DNA of 64,000 bases. Source: Saturnia japonica. Taxonomy: Eukaryota; Arthropoda; Insecta; Lepidoptera; Saturniidae. The translations under genes and the position numbers were made by a program. Positions 10,252 through 22,014 of the stretch are shown in pieces; position 1 is the first letter of the stretch, and each line of letters opens with the position of its first letter. The stretch lies in the NCBI GenBank assembly GCA_033032175.1, contig CM065322.1, positions 3,720,001-3,784,000 of the forward strand. The letters run 5' to 3'. The notes under the pieces were generated by a model. The model had not been told where the DNA came from and made no database searches. It was given only the letters and a program-made list of their open reading frames with translations.

Positions 10252-13200
10252 CTGTGACAAGTTACAATAAGTTAATAATACAATAAACTTACCTATCGCA
10301 AGGTTTATTTACAAATCCCGGCTGGGGTAACAATTTGTCACTAAATAATTTTTGTTTTCCGGGTTAGGATAAATGTACGAACTCCGCCTCGATCGATTTG
10401 AATTCGAATCAATGCAACGAGCCTGAGCATTCGGGGAAGGAAAATATCGTGATGAAACCTTAGTATGGTGGTAGGGATTTTTCTAATGTTCACCTGGCTA
10501 ACTACCACCCTCAAGTTGAAAATCGGTCGTCAATCACCAATAGGTGTCTTCCGGCAGCTGCACTTGAGAGCCAGTCTTCCACTAGGCTTAGCGTGCTACA
10601 ATCTTGGACCACTTAAGATCAGGTGAGATTGTGGCCACAACATTAACGTTAAAATACTACTAACGATAAAATAAAAACACTATTATTTAACATACTTATA
10701 AGTATACTGAACACTTAAGTTAATGATTCTATAAATTAGATTAATTTATTCGAACGTATTTATCCTACAACCATTACAACGCTACAATTAAAAAAAATTG
10801 TAGAGAATCTCTTCAATAACTGATGCGATTCCAAAAATTATTTTACTACTTTACTTTCAAGCCGACGGTTATATGATATGTTTTAATTTGTAACCATAAT
10901 GAAGAAAAATATGCCATTAATCTGCTAATGCTATAAAACTTTATATTTATGGTACAATTTCTATTAACATATTAAAATGAAAATTAAATTTGTTTAGGTT
11001 GAGATCATGTGGACTATTTACCTATAAAACAATAACCAATGTTACAGTTTCATAAATTGGTAGGAGGGTAATTCCTTTATGAGTTTTAAAATCAGATATG
11101 ACCTATAACTTGCTTGGACATCGGTACGGTGAACGGTTAACGCTCGGAAACGCGGTATTTTGTCATTTTGGTGGTGTGCCTATATTTGGGTTTTGGCGGT
11201 TGAAGGAAAGTTTGGAGCCTGGAAGCACTCATAAACAGCATCAGTGACCTTATTGGTGATGAATACTTTGAAATATTTGGCAATTACATAGTTGGTGGTA
11301 TACCCCGTGAGAGTCATGCAGGCCCTTGTTTCAATACCTACGTTTACTGACTTTGCCCTGCATGTATATACTAGAGGCAGCTAAATTTGTTAAAAAACAT
11401 CCAGACCTGTTCAAAACAGCTAAGTATATATTTCCCAGAAATACAAGGAATACCGGTAGAATTGTTTTGCCTAGAGCACCAAAAACAGCACTGTACTTAC
11501 TATAAGAACTGTTATGTTATGTGCGGACGAATATATAATGCCGTCCCTTACGATATTAGGAAACTGCTAGAAAAAAGGTTTGCCAGAAAATTAAAATTGT
11601 GGCTGATAAATCATTGTATTCTTTATTAGACTTCAGTAATAATAAGGCAGAAAATTATACAGATATCTCTTCTAAGTAGGTGTAATATGTTAAAGGGTTA
11701 TAAATGTAATATAGTATATAAATATAGTTTGTGAAAATTAGTTTAATTTAATGTAATATGTTGTATGTCGCAATGTGACTAAATGTATACGGACTCTTAT
11801 ATACCAAACACCTACAAGTAACCTATATTTATAACCAATAAATTATTATTATTATTAGTGAAGTAGTTAATTCCATCGAGTATGATCTACAGTCCACCGA
11901 CCTTACAGAAGCAGAATACCCCGCCCGGTAAGGGGGTAATGGTTGCCACCCCACTCATAAAAATAAACTATTTCATTGTCATTCGTACTTAATGTAATTA
12001 AAGCAATGTTGATCTTTATTACTAAAACTACTCCCCTATACACCTTCTAATCTAAACCGATCTCTAACAATCTTTATGATTAAAATTTGTAATGACTCAT
12101 CTATTTTGAAAATGAGTTACTTACTGCATGCCCTACAAAATGTAATTTGTATACAAATTCACTATTAAAAGTATACCTTAGAAATTCTACACATTCAAAC
12201 ACCACATTTTTTTAAGGATTTAATGTTCACAGAGATAATCACTTGAAGGAAGGAAAAACAGGGATAATATGAAATGTTACCAATACATGAAATGTCTTAC
12301 CTGAACATCGAAGCAACTGCTTAACAATTGCTTTTTTAATTGCGTTTACTTCAATAATTGTCATTTCTGCGAAGATGGCCGGTCCAGATACATACATAAC
12401 GGTTGAGATTATATTTAACATATTCTTTAATATACCAATAATATCATCATCCTACAAATTATATTGAGTAAATATTACGTTAAAATTAAATATCTAATAA
12501 TAAACATAATCAGTATATCAGGTAAGTTATTTTGAACATAAATATTTCTCTATCAGCTTTCTAAATTTGCAAAATTTTCTCTCACCAGGACTAAATGAGT
12601 TTAAAATAATATAATTTGAATAAATATTTCTTCTACCATATTCGGCAATGACTATATCATGCGCCAATATGCAGAGAGGCAGCACTGTTCTTACAATCAG
12701 AAGAATTCACAATATTTTTTTTTATTTTTCGAATTTACCTTACTGTTAGCCTGAAAGGCCGAATTCAAAAACAGAGCCACTGATGACTTTATAGCTTTAC
12801 CGGGCTGGGGGGCGAGCGCTTAAGGCACTTAGCTGCGAAAGCTTGGGCAACAAGCACGCAAGTGTGCTAAAGTGGCCGGGCCTCGGCTTGAGGCTATTGC
12901 CGCGATTGCAAAGAAGTCGCGATCTGACTAATTCCCTATCCGTAAAATTCGAGCTTAAACTAACATATACATATACAAATGTCCCTGCCTCCTGGGAGGA
13001 AAGAAGGAACACGCGTATATGAATTTAGTGATCTGAAATATGGCCTATACTAACGAGCATAAAAACGAAGAAAAAAAAGGTTCCTTACAGAACCTATGTA
13101 CCTATGTGGTGTGCACGTATGTATGAACATATTGTGTGTAATGATGTATGTAGATAGCTAAGTGATTCTAAGTACAGTGTCACCTGTATCGCGCGGGTGG

Positions 13201-16200
13201 CTGTCAGATTCAAGGATTTTATAAAAAGGAACGAACCTAGGCTTGAGATGCCGCGAGAGAGGGAGGTCGCGGATGTGAACATTCCACAATCAAACAACAT
13301 GATAAAGCAGAAATAACTTCTCAAGTACTTTGCTCGTCGCAAATAGCTTGATTTAAAAAAAATTGGGTATAGTTTTCATATATTAGTTATCAGCTATTTA
13401 TTGAAACTAGCGATGGCCCTAAGGTCGAAATTCGACCAGCGACTTTTTGATTATAGACTATTTTCTGTTTGACATTTGTAGTATTTATGAGCCTAAACAA
13501 TGAATATTATCTACATCACTTGCTGTCACATATCGCTGAGTGACAATCAGAGATAAATAACATGACAATGTCAATATTTTGGGGGGTCTAAGTTCAATAG
13601 CATGGTCGGGTTAGGATTCGCATTATTAATTTATTTCATTTAATCTATTAGTAACAGATATAATAAATAAATTTTAGTTTTCTGCACTCCTTCTTCGTGT
13701 AAACATTAACCATGCCAAATCTCACTTTCTTCCGAGCACGTAATATACTTAAAAAGGAGTAGAGAGCTTTTGTTTCACGTATTAATATTTAGATAAAACA
13801 AAATAATAAGAAACTATTATTGTAGTACAGTGTTCAATTAGCCTGTTGGCCACAAATATGCTACTTTTTGCTAATGACAATCCCGTGAACTTTTGTGAAA
13901 AACTCATTACCTATTTGTGTTTGTAAATTTTGTATTTTGATAATGCTCTATCTTCCAATTCTAACTTGATATGTGTCTTCCCTTAAAAAATATTTTTATT
14001 GTTTGTTTTTTTAAACACTTGAGCCCGGTCGATTGTGTACTTATAGTTTCAAATATTTAAAAATATATATTAATTTAAAAATGTATGACTTTTACAGTGT
14101 TATTAATTTTCTATTTCTAAGTTATTTTTTGTTTGTTATTGCTTGATTTCCGTCTTCTAGAATATATTTTTTAAGACAAGTTTACCATGAAGTTAAACAA
14201 ACTATGAAATATTATGTGAAGCTAACCGAGTTCAAGTTTGTCATTCATTTTGAAAAGTTTTAATTTAATTATTTGATTCCATTATACTTCGACTACTATT
14301 AAATAGTCCAAAAATACGAAACAACAAAGTAAATCACTTAAATGACCTCACACTATTACGTATTCAATAGACAAAATCATAATACTTGCCTACTGTGAAA
14401 GAAAAAACAAACATATTCAACTTACTTTCAAAATATATATTTCTAAAACTTTGTGCATCATCAATACTAATCTTGGTAAACTGACAACCAATGCAACAGA
14501 CGCCTGAAAATGATAAGTATTTAATATTAATAATTAAAATGACCGGGAACAAGTTGAAGGAAGCCATAGTGCGAGTTATATCTGTAAGAACACAGCGATA
14601 GGAGATGTTATTCATTATAATGAAATAGTTTTGATTTTGTTTGTAATTTTAACCTAACTTATGCACTATATCTATACAATTAATAAAATTGAAGTGTCTC
14701 TTTGTAATGTCAAAATAACAGATTTTTACTAAATGCATATGAAAATATATGCGATATCTATAAGAAAACACCCATTTAAATTTTTTTGTCTATCTGTCTG
14801 TTTGTTCCCGGTAATCTCTGAAACGGTTGGGCCGAGATTGATTGGACTTTCACTGATAGATAGCTGATGATATAGAGAGTAACTTAGGCTACTTTTATTT
14901 TAGAAAAATAACTAGGGTTCTGCACAAATAAAAAAAATGGTCATGGTGAATCAATTCTGGCGCTTAAATGGCTTATGCTGAGTAAACCATAAGAGATATA
15001 ACAAATTAATGTAATAAAATAAACATAGACATTAAAAAGACCTACAAAAAAGTCCGGGAGAGTATACATCTATCTTCTAAGGAAGACCCACAATATATAT
15101 TTTTGTCTTTAAAATAGCCGGGAGCGGGGGAACAAGATTCGCGCGGGCATTCTGTAGTCCACGTGAGCGAAGCCACGAGGCACAATTAGTTATACATAAA
15201 ATTACAAATTAGGTTGTTGCTAACCCGATTGAGTGCAACCAATCAGAAGCGAGAGAACAGGAAACAAACAAGACGATTACTTTGAATATAAAAATCAACC
15301 GAATTAGAATACGTCTAACTGCAAACCATATAACATCTGCATGCTTAACTTTTTTGTTTTTTTTTTCCTTCTATAAGTCTATGTACTACACTAGATAACA
15401 CGTTGACGGACAGTACTATTTCTCTGGCTTAGGCTGCTAAGACAGTACATTCTTATTTTTAAACATTGTCATTGTCTACGGGCGTATAATATCACAAGTC
15501 ACAACTCATAAAACATATATGTTACTACAGAACGGATCTAGGCGTAAACTTCGTAAGGTGTTCTTCGGAAGTAATGGATTGGTGATATTGTAATGGTTGA
15601 TATTATAACGACCCTTCGAATCCCAAATTTAGTAAAAACCATTTTGTCCAAAATCGACTTTGAACACTGTCTTACTTACCTTCACGAACTCTATCGATCT
15701 GTATATTTCAAATTTTGATATCTTAATAAAAAAAACTATTACTACTCAGATTATTTAGTAACCAAATGTAGTTTTTCTTTTATTTGTTGTCGTACTTGAC
15801 ATTCTAATCGTTGGTGAATTGTCGTAAATGAAGTCTTTGTTTGAACATTGCTTATAACAACCTTTTTTTGTATGAAAATAGCTCTAAAAAGAAAAAAAGT
15901 TATAAACATTTTTATTTTCACTTATTCGATTTTTGCGTTTTCCCCAAAGTCGTGTTTTGGCTTTTACTACATTTGATACTCGAAGGGTCGATATGTCCGA
16001 TCTATATTCTCCGTGATCATCAAATGGATCTTGGATCAATTCAGGAATAGAAGACCGATGCAGAAGTACGATGCCTATGGCCGTAGTGTGCATGTAGAGA
16101 AACTTTCTTTGAACATGTTTTCATGAAGAAGGTCTTAATTTTACCTTTGGTGACAGTGCCTCATATTCAGTCTTCCATCTTTTCACCAATGGACGGTAAG

Positions 16201-16983
16201 TACTTTCCGTCAACGTGTTAACACTTTTTTTTTAAATAAACCTTTATCCACCGCCAATACGACTTTATACACATTAATAAAATTAAAGTAGATAAAACTC
16301 ACCAAACATTGCACTTGTCGACCAACATTGTTCAAGTTGTCCAATAAATGTCTGTACATTAACAAGGATTTTCTGATTATCTTTATCTTTGTTTTAATTT
16401 CGTTCTGGCTAACAATGTTCACCGAAATTGTATTCATTTCTATTAATTTTCTAATGATCGTCATTCGACTATGTAACACCGCAAAAATTACAATCATCGA
16501 TAAATAGTTTACGTCTTTGGTTAGTAGTACCCAGTTCAAACTTACTTTAATAACATTATGTGTTATGTGAGATTGCAAGACTATCAAAATACATATAAAT
16601 AATCTAGACGAAACAATAATCACCGCTATTATCAGAACATTACAAGGTATTATAGAAATGCCTTTGATTCCCATAAGAGTGTCAACGGTTTTAATATATT
16701 TGCAATAATTTATTAAGAATTTATCAGCTGTAAATAAACTCAAAAACATGATTATAGCATACTCGAACATATTATAAAAACCAAAACCATTGAAACCAGA
16801 CACTTTTAAATTGATAAATAGAATAAAAATAATATTCAATAAGCAGTACATCCTCAAAACAAAACTCTTCACTTTAGATTTATTTATATCACAATAACTT
16901 CCGAATATAAGGCGAAATGTTATTAAAAACTTTACGGATGACAACGCAAGGCGTTGCCCTAATGTTGACCTAATTAGGGGCAT
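10079..16983 (-). CDS. Gustatory receptor gene B (complete, four exons)
   Basis: Insect gustatory receptor of about 360 aa, the usual family length. Exons (minus): 16303-16983, 14426-14503, 12301-12451, 10079-10251. Splice sites: TTG|GTGAGT, CAG|GCG, AAA|GTAAGT, TAG|GAT, TCA G|GTAAGA, CAG|AT; intron phases 0, 0, 1. Joined exons give one open frame ending at TAA. Seen: hydrophobic helices, RLIFGSYCD near the N-terminus, MIVIFAVLHSRM, RKSLLMYRHLLDNL, KQLLRCS, then exon 4 with YITRRPFKYTICRAIPFD and the C-terminal signature TYVIVFIQL (family consensus TYxxxxxQF; here L replaces F). An upstream in-frame TTG at 17025 was rejected in favour of the ATG at 16983. Closest to GR-A in sequence. Introns hold a jockey fragment, SINE, LINE, MITE and interspersed repeats. 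Ligand unknown. Confidence 0.9.
10380..10640 (+). repeat. tRNA-derived SINE (copy 2)
   Basis: GAATTCGAATCAATGC (B-box region), ATCGTGATGAAACC, CTACCACCCTCAAGTTGAAA, GGCTTAGCGTGCTAC and GATCAGGTGAGATTGTGGCC match the SINE at 60891-61187. Lies in GR-B intron 3, opposite in strand to the gene. Confidence 0.7.
11387..11875 (+). mobile_element. LINE fragment, C-terminal end with (ATT)n tail
   Basis: The translation includes CGRIYNAVPYDIRKLLEKRF then KLKLWLINHCILY, typical of the end of a non-LTR ORF2, followed by a 3'UTR ending AATAAATTATTATTATTATT. Sits in GR-B intron 3, antisense to it. Confidence 0.55.
12301..12451 (-). CDS. GR-B exon 3
   Basis: 151 nt, TTGTAG|GATGATG to TCA G|GTAAGA. Encodes DDDIIGILKNMLNIISTVMY... 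ending KQLLRCS. Phase 0 in, phase 1 out. Confidence 0.85.
12715..13265 (-). mobile_element. Jockey-family LINE 3' end
   Basis: The reverse complement matches the 3'UTR of the young element at 44310-45472 over several hundred bases: CCCGCGCGATACA, TACATAGGTTCTGTAAGG, CTTAAGCGCTCGCCCCC, GGTAAAGCTATAAAG and GGCTAACAGTAAGG before an A-rich tail (T-rich on plus at 12713-12728). Inserted in GR-B intron 2 in the sense orientation. Confidence 0.7.
13405..13760 (+). repeat. Interspersed repeat (pair member with 45770-46065)
   Basis: Starts ACTAGCGATGGCCCTAAGGT with the palindrome GTCGAAATTCGAC. It contains TGACAATGTCAATATTTTGG and CGGGTTAGGATTCGCATTA and ends near GCACGTAATATACTTAAAAA. The copy at 45770-46065 is inverted. 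No ORF. Confidence 0.6.
14426..14503 (-). CDS. GR-B exon 2
   Basis: 78 nt, TTTTCAG|GCGTCT to AAA|GTAAGT, phase 0 at both ends. Encodes ASVALVVSLPRLVLMMHKVL..., aligning with LTASLMMNFPKVVLFLYSTV of GR-C (shared L, P, basic, V, L positions). A longer open frame over the same bases in another phase is a shadow. Confidence 0.8.
14671..15190 (-). repeat. Interspersed repeat, CCGCGGCTTCGCTCGCGTGG family (copy 2)
   Basis: On the minus strand it starts ACTAATTGTGCCTCGTGGCT, includes GGTTTACTCAGCATAAGCCA and CAACCGTTTCAGAGATTACC, and ends CACTTCAATTTTATTAATTG. In GR-B intron 1, same strand as the gene. Confidence 0.65.
15609..15990. mobile_element. MITE, 382 bp, with imperfect inverted ends
   Basis: The left end CGACCCTTCGAATCCCAAAT and the right end (as reverse complement) CGACCCTTCGAGTATCAAAT agree over about 33 bp with a few mismatches. 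Inner segments AAATCGACTTTG and CAAAGTCGTG are also inverted. Non-coding; superfamily unassigned because no clean target duplication was seen. Lies in GR-B intron 1. Confidence 0.6.
16303..16983 (-). CDS. GR-B exon 1
   Basis: 227 codons from MPLIRSTLGQRL to VQCL|GTGAGT, phase 0; the same length as GR-A exon 1. Confidence 0.88.
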
Positions 16984-17029
16984 TTTTGTGGTTATAAAAC
17001 TTACCCTAAGAGTTACATAAAACAACTGA

Positions 17030-17621
17030 GTTTAAAATACTAGGTTTTCGATTGAGTACGTGAATAGAGTAAGCCCTTGATAGAGTTTCTTTTTGATTAG
17101 AAATATGCGTTGAAGTATCCAATACATACAATAACTAACGTATTACTGTCATAATCAACATATGGAATTAGAAATAAAGAGATAATGGATTTTTATTACC
17201 TTGATGTAATTTAGCAAGGTACAGGAGACAAACTATAATTTATTTATTATTTAAGGATCACAAAACCGGGTTCGATCAAATTTTCTTAGAGTATATATGT
17301 TTAATTTATAAATTTAATGTATAATGACTAAATCCAATCAAGCAGAAAGCGTGCAATCTATGTAATGTGTCCTAAATCCTTACAGACATAACTCGAATAC
17401 GCAAATTGTGGTGTCTAAGCAAATTCTACTTCAAGAGTTCTGTGTATGTCAAGTCAAAAACTGTATCTATAGGCCTCATTTACTAGTTCATATTTATTTG
17501 GTGGCACCGAATTTAAACTTACATATTAATTATTTGGTACTATGCAATCAACATTTTTTTAAAGTATTAAACACTGGCGTGGGATGTGTCTTCATAGGTA
17601 ATTGACGCACCAGAGAGAGAG

Positions 17622-17662
<41 letters not shown>

Positions 17663-18306
17663 TGGTAACGAGATTGTATTCCGTTCTTAGGGAAAAGGAG
17701 ATAGATTGCATTATCTAATTGTTGATCTTAGTCCTTATGATAGACGCTATGTTGACAAATATTTGGATTCAAAGTACTAACCATCTGTTCCATCCAATAA
17801 TTTAGTCTTCGTCTATTATGTTTTTCACATTCAACAATCCTTAGCAAGATGTTTCGTTTTAAGCTGTTGCGATATACTCTTTATATTGTGGCCAGAATAT
17901 TTTCAAACCCAAGCAGTAAAAGTCAATGGAGAATAATACAATATCAGTTTCTTCTTCTTTATGATGTACCCATTAATACGTTAGGCAGTTCAAGATACAT
18001 GCGTGGCTAGTACTCTAAATCACTAAGCATTTATGCGCTTAGCATTAATATCTAGCAACTGCTATGTAATTTCTTTTCTTCAAGACTTTTAATAATATTA
18101 TCGTTCATAAGTCATAACTACGGTTTTGAAACACTATTATTACTAAAATATGTTAGTAACAGATGTAACAAAACACTTTAAACATAAAAACTAACACTTG
18201 TACGAATCACACGATGTGTAAAGTGGTGATATTCTGAGGTGTTAAGAAACTGATTGATAGAATAATTAAAATACTAAATGAACACTCTAATAAATAAAGC
18301 ACATGT
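17030..18306. other. Spacer between GR-C and GR-B, with GA microsatellite
   Basis: Contains a (GA)n tract at about 17611-17659 and otherwise AT-rich sequence. No coding segment supported. The promoter of GR-B should lie at its left part, but no core element was recognised. Confidence 0.5.
17611..17659. repeat. (GA)n microsatellite
   Basis: Long GA dinucleotide run, interrupted once by AAACA. Confidence 0.9.
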
Positions 18307-18479
18307 TCAAGAGCCAACGGTAGTAAATTGTATCAGCACGATAGTGTATGTAAAGCAAACTGAAAGGAACCCGACGAGCAGCGATAAGTCTAACGGGAAG
18401 ACTTGGCACACGCTGCATCTGAACGGACGACGGGTCACATAATCCAAAGCAGTCTCCAGCTCGAAATGCAGAGACTCGT
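18307..18479 (-). CDS. GR-C exon 4
   Basis: 173 nt, DESLHFELETALDYVTRRPF ... FPLDLSLLVGFLSVCF and TYTIVLIQFTTVGS, stop TGA. Holds transmembrane helix 7 and the family signature. Confidence 0.92.
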
Positions 18480-20496
18480 CTAAAAAAATTAATATTATTT
18501 ACTATATTATTCTTTGAAGTCAGTACACATTACATATAGTATTGTGACCAATAAAGAATCCAAAAGTCGTTGCAAATTTTACGACTCAGCATATTGGCTT
18601 AGTGTTAACTATAACAAAATGCATATTTAAACTTTTTTTTTTTTAAGTATCAGAAGCACATTTACTTCTGGAATATTGCTATATTATCAATATAATTTAA
18701 AATATTAACTTAAGCAAAGAGAATATAAAAAACTTTAAATAATACCAACCGAAAGCATAATATAATTATAATGATTTTCAATTTATCCAAATAATTTTTT
18801 TTTTTTCTATTGGCTACAATGGATGTGGTCGAAACTTATTTTTAAATTAAAAATTGGTGTTCACTAATTGCTATATTATAAATACCTGAGCATCGCAATA
18901 ATTGTTTTTGAAAAATGGTTTTTATTTTGTCAACTTCATTACTTATTAACTCGGACATCAAGGCAGGTAAAGTTATTAATATAATTGTCAGAATTAAATC
19001 TATAAGTAGTCCCAGTGATAAATAAACATTAACCTGAAAATACGTAGAACATTGTAATAGTTCATTCCTTTGGGAAAACGCATAATTATATGATTATATT
19101 TCTGTAATCAGTTCGTAAAAAAATTTACATCTCTTTCATAAGCTACGAATTTCCTTATGTTATAGAGCAAGTTAATGTAACTGCATATGGATAAATGTTC
19201 TGCTGTTATTTTCTACCATAATATCTATCTATCAATGTCCATAAGGCTAACTATAGCTTGTTCTGTAGAGAATTCTACAAGAACTGAACTAATTTCTTCA
19301 AGTACATTACCCGATTGTGAGGTTTGGTCAATTCTTTTAATCGAGAGTTCTCTTTGGATCATTTTTTATGTATACTTAATACGATCATTTCCTTTAAACG
19401 GTATCAATACAATTTATTATTTACAATTAATATTTTAAAACCTGAAATACTTGTTACTTACTTCAAAATAACTTATTACAGTAGAATACAGAAATAAAAC
19501 CACTTTAGGGAAATTCATCATCAAAGAAGCAGTCAGCTAAAACAAAAGAAAATTGTTATTTCATTTCCATATGAAATGAACGTCTATATAAAAGATTATT
19601 TAGATTTTTAGTTCATCACTTAAAACTTGGAACACGTATAGATGCGATTACCACATAGATAAATAACGTATGTCTCTAAAAAGGTGAAAAAAAACAACAA
19701 AATACTACGAGTACCTATTATAAGGTATATTTATAAGAGAAGTGAAAAATATCTTCATGGAACGAAATACTTAAGTAAATAACTATTATTTGAAAATACC
19801 TAGAAAAATAATTTTGCTCACCATTAATTGCAAGTATTTATCTGCATTTTTTATATTATCCAACAAAAAACTATAATAGTACAAACTCCTTCTGAGCTGA
19901 TATATCTTCTTCGCAGTCTCATTCGTGTTTATAATGTTCACCGGCACCTCATAAGTTTTTAACGATTTTCTCAAAAGTACCATGCGGTTATATAATAGCC
20001 CGAAAATTATTATATTAGATAAATATGTTAAACTCAAAGAAATAATCACGAAAGTGCCGAAAATAAGGGACCATATGTTAATATAACATATATAAATTAA
20101 GAAGGTAACAATTTTTAGTATAAAAATAATCGAAATGGCCGCAGTGACTTCGGTTGTTATTAATTTCGTATTTTTAAAACCAATAATGGAGTCTCTAATT
20201 TTAAGATTAGTGCAATACTCGAAGAAGTATTCATGGGATGTATACAAATTAAATATCACAGAAAAAATTAATTCTATCGTTGATAGCACGTGCACAGCAG
20301 CTCTTAGGCCAGTGAAACATTCAATAAAAACTATTGTGGAAACAAATACACAATACATTCTCAATAACGTAGATAATATTTTAGATGAGGGGTAATGAAA
20401 ATATATTCCGAAAATGAGACGAAAAATCATAATAATCTTTAATTGTTTAGCTGATTTAGAATATTTTTTGAATAATTTCTGAGATGTTGTAACCAT
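18307..20496 (-). CDS. Gustatory receptor gene C (complete, four exons)
   Basis: Insect gustatory receptor of about 356 aa. Exons (minus): 19822-20496, 19462-19536, 18886-19033, 18307-18479. Splice sites: ATG|GTGAGC, TTTTAG|CTG, GAA|GTAAGT, TTTCAG|GTT, TCA G|GTATTT, TTTTTAG|AC; phases 0, 0, 1, as in GR-B. The joined frame is open to TGA. Seen: MVTTSQKLFKKYSKS start, FRLIFGIYF, IIIFGLLYNRMVLLRKSL, YYSFLLDNIKNADKYLQLM, KQLLRCS, then RRPFRCSVCQVFPLDLS and the signature TYTIVLIQF near residue 343. Compact, with introns of about 285-430 bp and no insertions, unlike A and B. The in-frame GTG at 20505 is rejected for the ATG at 20496. More diverged from A and B than these are from each other. Ligand unknown. 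Confidence 0.92.
18886..19033 (-). CDS. GR-C exon 3
   Basis: 148 nt, VNVYLSLGLLIDLILTIILI ... LMSELISNEVDKI ... KQLLRCS, phase 0 in and 1 out. Aligns without gaps to exon 3 of GR-A over 40 residues. Confidence 0.88.
19462..19536 (-). CDS. GR-C exon 2
   Basis: 75 nt, encoding LTASLMMNFPKVVLFLYSTV then ISYFE. Flanked by TTTTAG and GTAAGT; phase 0 at both ends. Confidence 0.85.
19822..20496 (-). CDS. GR-C exon 1
   Basis: 225 codons from MVTTSQKLF to YLQLM|GTGAGC, phase 0. The open frame on the opposite strand at 20135-20395 is its shadow. Confidence 0.9.
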
Positions 20497-20640
20497 GTTG
20501 ATCACTATAAATTTATTGGACCTTTGTGAAGCAATGTCACTTGTGGATTAACTTTGACCTCAGATTTTGAGACTTCGTCGTCATCGAACGTTTGTAAGCT
20601 TAGTGACTGAACTGAACAAGACAAAAGGGTTGAAACTGAT

Positions 20641-21240
20641 GGATGTTTCTAGAAATTTGTTAAATTATTTCTATTCGTGTAAAGTAATTATATAGCTATT
20701 TAATTAATTTCTGTTACATTGTTTAAATGCCGTAGAATTCTAAAGTCGACAACTTTGTTACTGAAATTGTTATATTTTGTACACATTGATAAAATTTAAT
20801 AATAATAAATTACTTTTAAAGTAATACTCTGAACAGTACAAAAAGGTTAAATAAGTAAATAAGTGAAATTAGTATTAAAGGATGTTTCTAGAAACTCGAT
20901 ATAATTCATTATATTCGAGTAAAGTAACGAGATACCTATTTGATTCATCTCCATTATATTGTTACTGACACCGTAGTAATTATGAAGTCGGTAACTTTGT
21001 TACTGAAATTGCTATATTTTGTACTGATTGATGACGGATAAATATAGTTTTAAAGTAATAATTTGAAGAGTACGAAGAAGTTAAATATGTAGAGAAGTGA
21101 AGTTAGCCAGTAATGGATGTTTCTAGAAGCCCTTTACAATTATTTCTATTTCATTTAAATAATGACATAGCTATTTAATTTATACTAGGTAAATTGTTAC
21201 CGACGCCGTAACCGTACATTTTGTGTACATATTAATATAA
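20641..21240. repeat. Tandem repeat, three copies of about 237 bp
   Basis: Units start at GGATGTTTCTAGAA at 20641, 20880 and 21115 (spacing 239 and 235). They share CTATTTAATT, the AACTTTGTTACTGAAATTG segment, ATATTTTGTAC and GTGAAGTTAG-like segments. The third unit is cut short near 21235. The array lies about 145 bp upstream of the GR-C start, so it covers the region where its promoter or enhancer would be. Confidence 0.75.
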
Positions 21241-21354
21241 GAACAAAAAAGTATATTAATTTCTTGTACAGGTTTTATTTAATAATCTAATGAAAAGATG
21301 AGTCGAAAAGCCGATTTCATCATAGCTGATATAAAAATGAGAAGATTACGTGCG

Positions 21355-21450
21355 TTACCCAACAAGTCCGGTGAAGCTGTAAAAGCCGTCAGAGGCTCCA
21401 GGGCCCCTAAGGCTAACAGTATTGTCAGTTCTAAAAAAAATATCAAATCA
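21355..21450 (+). mobile_element. Jockey-family LINE 3' tip
   Basis: AAGTCCGGTGAAGCTGTAAA, then AGGGCCCCTAAGGCTAACAG and GTCAGTTCTAAAAAAAA match the last 90 bp of the element at 44310-45472, with a short internal deletion. It creates a chance 81-codon ORF. Confidence 0.65.
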
Positions 21451-21585
21451 GTAGAAGCCTTAATAAAGGATCACCATGCATGTGGTAAAAAGTCCGTCAT
21501 AGTGACTCGCTTTTGCGTGTCGCGTTTCGGCATACGCATGTGAATATCCAGTTAAACTAATGCATACAAACATGTGTTAGGATTG

Positions 21586-21645
21586 CGCTTTGCTTACCGT
21601 CAGGGACAGTATCCAATTTACCGTGCTAATATAAAAAGGTCCTTA
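21586..21645 (+). repeat. Short repeat of the CAGGGACAGTACGGTCAATT family
   Basis: CTTACCGTCAGGGACAGTAT and CAATTTACCG match parts of the repeats at 23626-23760 and 30040-30150. Confidence 0.35.
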
Positions 21646-22014
21646 TTTCTGTCGCATTTTTGTATGAAAACAAGACCATGATAACTTAAGATCCAAAGGA
21701 TATCCATCCTATCCTATCCTATCATATCCATGCGTCTACCACTAATCCATCATTGCTTCAAAATGTACTCAGTGTACGCATTTTGTAAGAGACTAAAACT
21801 ATTATGCCTTTTTGATATTTTATATTACTTGTTCTACAATAAAAATTAACCACAAGTGACAAGTAAAAATTAATAAAAGACCACAAGTTGTTGACCACAA
21901 AGGACTATTTTGTATGGAACGGACATTTTGCATCCAGAATTACTTACCATTAAATTTCATAGAAACAAAAGATTTTTGAGAACGTAAACAAGTTTCCTGT
22001 TGTGCATAATCTAT

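Noticed and set aside
14364..14615. 83-codon minus-strand frame reading GVCCIGCQFTKIS
   Set aside because: Wrong phase; the same bases in another frame form GR-B exon 2 with good splice sites.
17611..17659. CRISPR-like or tandem array
   Set aside because: Simple GA microsatellite; the genome is eukaryotic and no spacer structure exists anywhere in the window.
20135..20395. 86-codon plus-strand frame
   Set aside because: Antisense to GR-C exon 1.
21298..21543. 81-codon plus-strand frame with basic residues
   Set aside because: Most of it is a jockey 3'UTR tip (shared with 45310-45400), so a chance frame.
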